The notes beneath the pieces were generated by a model that made no database searches, was not told the DNA's origin, and saw nothing but the letters and a program-made list of their open reading frames with translations. A stretch of DNA of 5,379 nucleotides from the NCBI GenBank assembly GCA_002452635.1, contig DKEU01000211.1, positions 1 through 5,379 on the forward strand, given 5' to 3'. A program made the position numbers and the translations under genes. Origin of the DNA: Desulfovibrionaceae bacterium UBA6814 (GTDB lineage: Bacteria; Desulfobacterota; Desulfovibrionia; Desulfovibrionales; Desulfovibrionaceae). Below, one piece after another: positions 4,798 through 5,379 of this stretch. How positions within the stretch are numbered: the stretch's first letter is position 1; each line of letters begins with the position of its first letter.

Positions 4798-5379
4798 ATG
4801 ACCGAACTCACCAAGACCGCACTCGTCACCGGCGGCTCCCGGGGCATCGGCAAGGCCATCGCCAAGGCCCTGGCCGCCGACGGCCTGCAGGTCTACCTGA
4901 CCTACGTGAGCCGGCCCGAGGAGGCCGCCGCGGTGGCCGCCGAGATCACGGCCGCCGGGGGCAGCGCCCGCCAGTTCCGGCTGGACGTGTCCGACCGCGC
5001 CGCAGTGGCGCAGTTCTTCGCCGAGGAGATCAAGGACAAGGTGTTCCTGCACACCCTGGTGAACAACGCCGGCATGACCAAGGACGGCCTCATCCTGCGC
5101 ATGAAGGACGAGGACTGGGACCGGGTGCTGGACGTGGACCTCACCGGGCCCTTCGCCTGCCTGCGCGAGGCCGCCAAGATCATGGCCAAGCAGCGCTTCG
5201 GCCGCATCGTGAACCTGTCCTCGGTGGTGGGCCAGATGGGCAACGCCGGCCAGGCCAACTACGTGGCCGCCAAGGCGGGCCTCATCGGCCTGACCAAGAC
5301 CGCGGCCCGGGAGCTGGCGTCCCGCAACGTCACGGTCAACGCCGTGACCCCCGGCTTCATCGCCACCGACATGACCGCC
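4798..5379 (+). CDS. fabG: 3-oxoacyl-ACP reductase FabG, N-terminal 194 residues (cut by window edge)
   Basis: FabG reduces 3-oxoacyl-ACP to 3-hydroxyacyl-ACP with NADPH in each elongation cycle. The classical short-chain dehydrogenase pattern is present: the cofactor motif TGGSRGIG (11-18), LDVSD (62-66), NNAG (89-92), S142 in NLSSVVGQMGN, the YxxxK pair Y155 and K159, and NAVTPGFIATDM (181-192). SVVGQMGNAGQANY is characteristic of true FabG. Y36-V37-S38-R39 after strand 2, with R15, fits NADPH preference. At position 114 (VLDVDLTG) the codon is GAC, Asp, where the catalytic tetrad normally has Asn (N110 in E. coli, with the same offset of 4 as the other three residues). The ATG at 4798 is the only possible start because TAA closes the frame at 4777-4779. 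It has no Shine-Dalgarno sequence; CAAACCCC (4782-4789) precedes it, as before fabH. About 50 C-terminal residues are missing beyond the edge. Confidence 0.95.
   Translation, partial: MTELTKTALVTGGSRGIGKAIAKALAADGLQVYLTYVSRPEEAAAVAAEITAAGGSARQFRLDVSDRAAVAQFFAEEIKDKVFLHTLVNNAGMTKDGLILRMKDEDWDRVLDVDLTGPFACLREAAKIMAKQRFGRIVNLSSVVGQMGNAGQANYVAAKAGLIGLTKTAARELASRNVTVNAVTPGFIATDMTA

Noticed and set aside
3523..5052. Very long open frame of 509 codons on the minus strand opposite fabH and fabG
   Set aside because: It is antisense to two certain genes, is full of low-complexity Gly/His/Ala/Val runs, and has no recognisable domain. Long open antisense frames are expected from the codon bias of GC-rich genes.

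Overview
The window is a GC-rich (about 70% by eye), gene-dense stretch of bacterial chromosome. The gene set and the protein sequences (a GlnRS of the HIGH-motif bacterial type, a Cys4 L28, an IYCQCG-type L32, and yceD-rpmF-plsX-fabH-fabG with no fabD) suggest a high-GC member of the Desulfovibrionaceae or a related delta-proteobacterial sulfate reducer. That placement rests on remembered family resemblance, not on a search. I see no tRNA or rRNA gene, CRISPR array, insertion sequence or phage gene.

Left part (1-1628). Three genes run leftward: the 5' end of glnS (glutaminyl-tRNA synthetase, cut by the window edge), a small PilZ-domain protein that probably binds cyclic di-GMP, and, further right, rpmB (ribosomal protein L28). 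Between pilZ and rpmB lies a rightward gene for a class I SAM-dependent methyltransferase of unknown substrate. It converges on rpmB, and its last ten codons are the hairpin of the rpmB terminator. pilZ and the methyltransferase gene diverge from a 139-bp region that holds a plausible pilZ promoter.

Centre (1629-1837). This 209-bp region lies between divergent rpmB and yceD. It holds a good -35 box and fair -10 box for the rightward operon, a 13-bp palindrome over that -35, a weak leftward promoter candidate, and a roughly 110-nt rpmB leader with a clear stem-loop.

Right part (1838-5379). A rightward operon encodes yceD (DUF177, linked to 23S rRNA/large-subunit accumulation), rpmF (L32), plsX (acyl-ACP:phosphate acyltransferase), fabH (KAS III) and the first 194 codons of fabG (3-oxoacyl-ACP reductase). 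This is the widely conserved coupling of ribosome production to fatty-acid and phospholipid synthesis. FabH starts acyl chains, FabG does the first reduction of each elongation cycle, and PlsX turns finished acyl-ACP into acyl phosphate for membrane lipid synthesis. fabD, which sits between fabH and fabG in E. coli, is absent; its place is taken by a 117-bp non-coding gap with an inverted repeat. acpP and fabF would be expected just beyond the right edge.

This is an ordinary housekeeping region and I found no new system. The points most worth checking are an Asp where FabG's catalytic Asn should be, the absence of Shine-Dalgarno sequences before fabH and fabG (both preceded by the same CAAACCCC string), stem-loops at three operon junctions, and the terminator built into a coding region.
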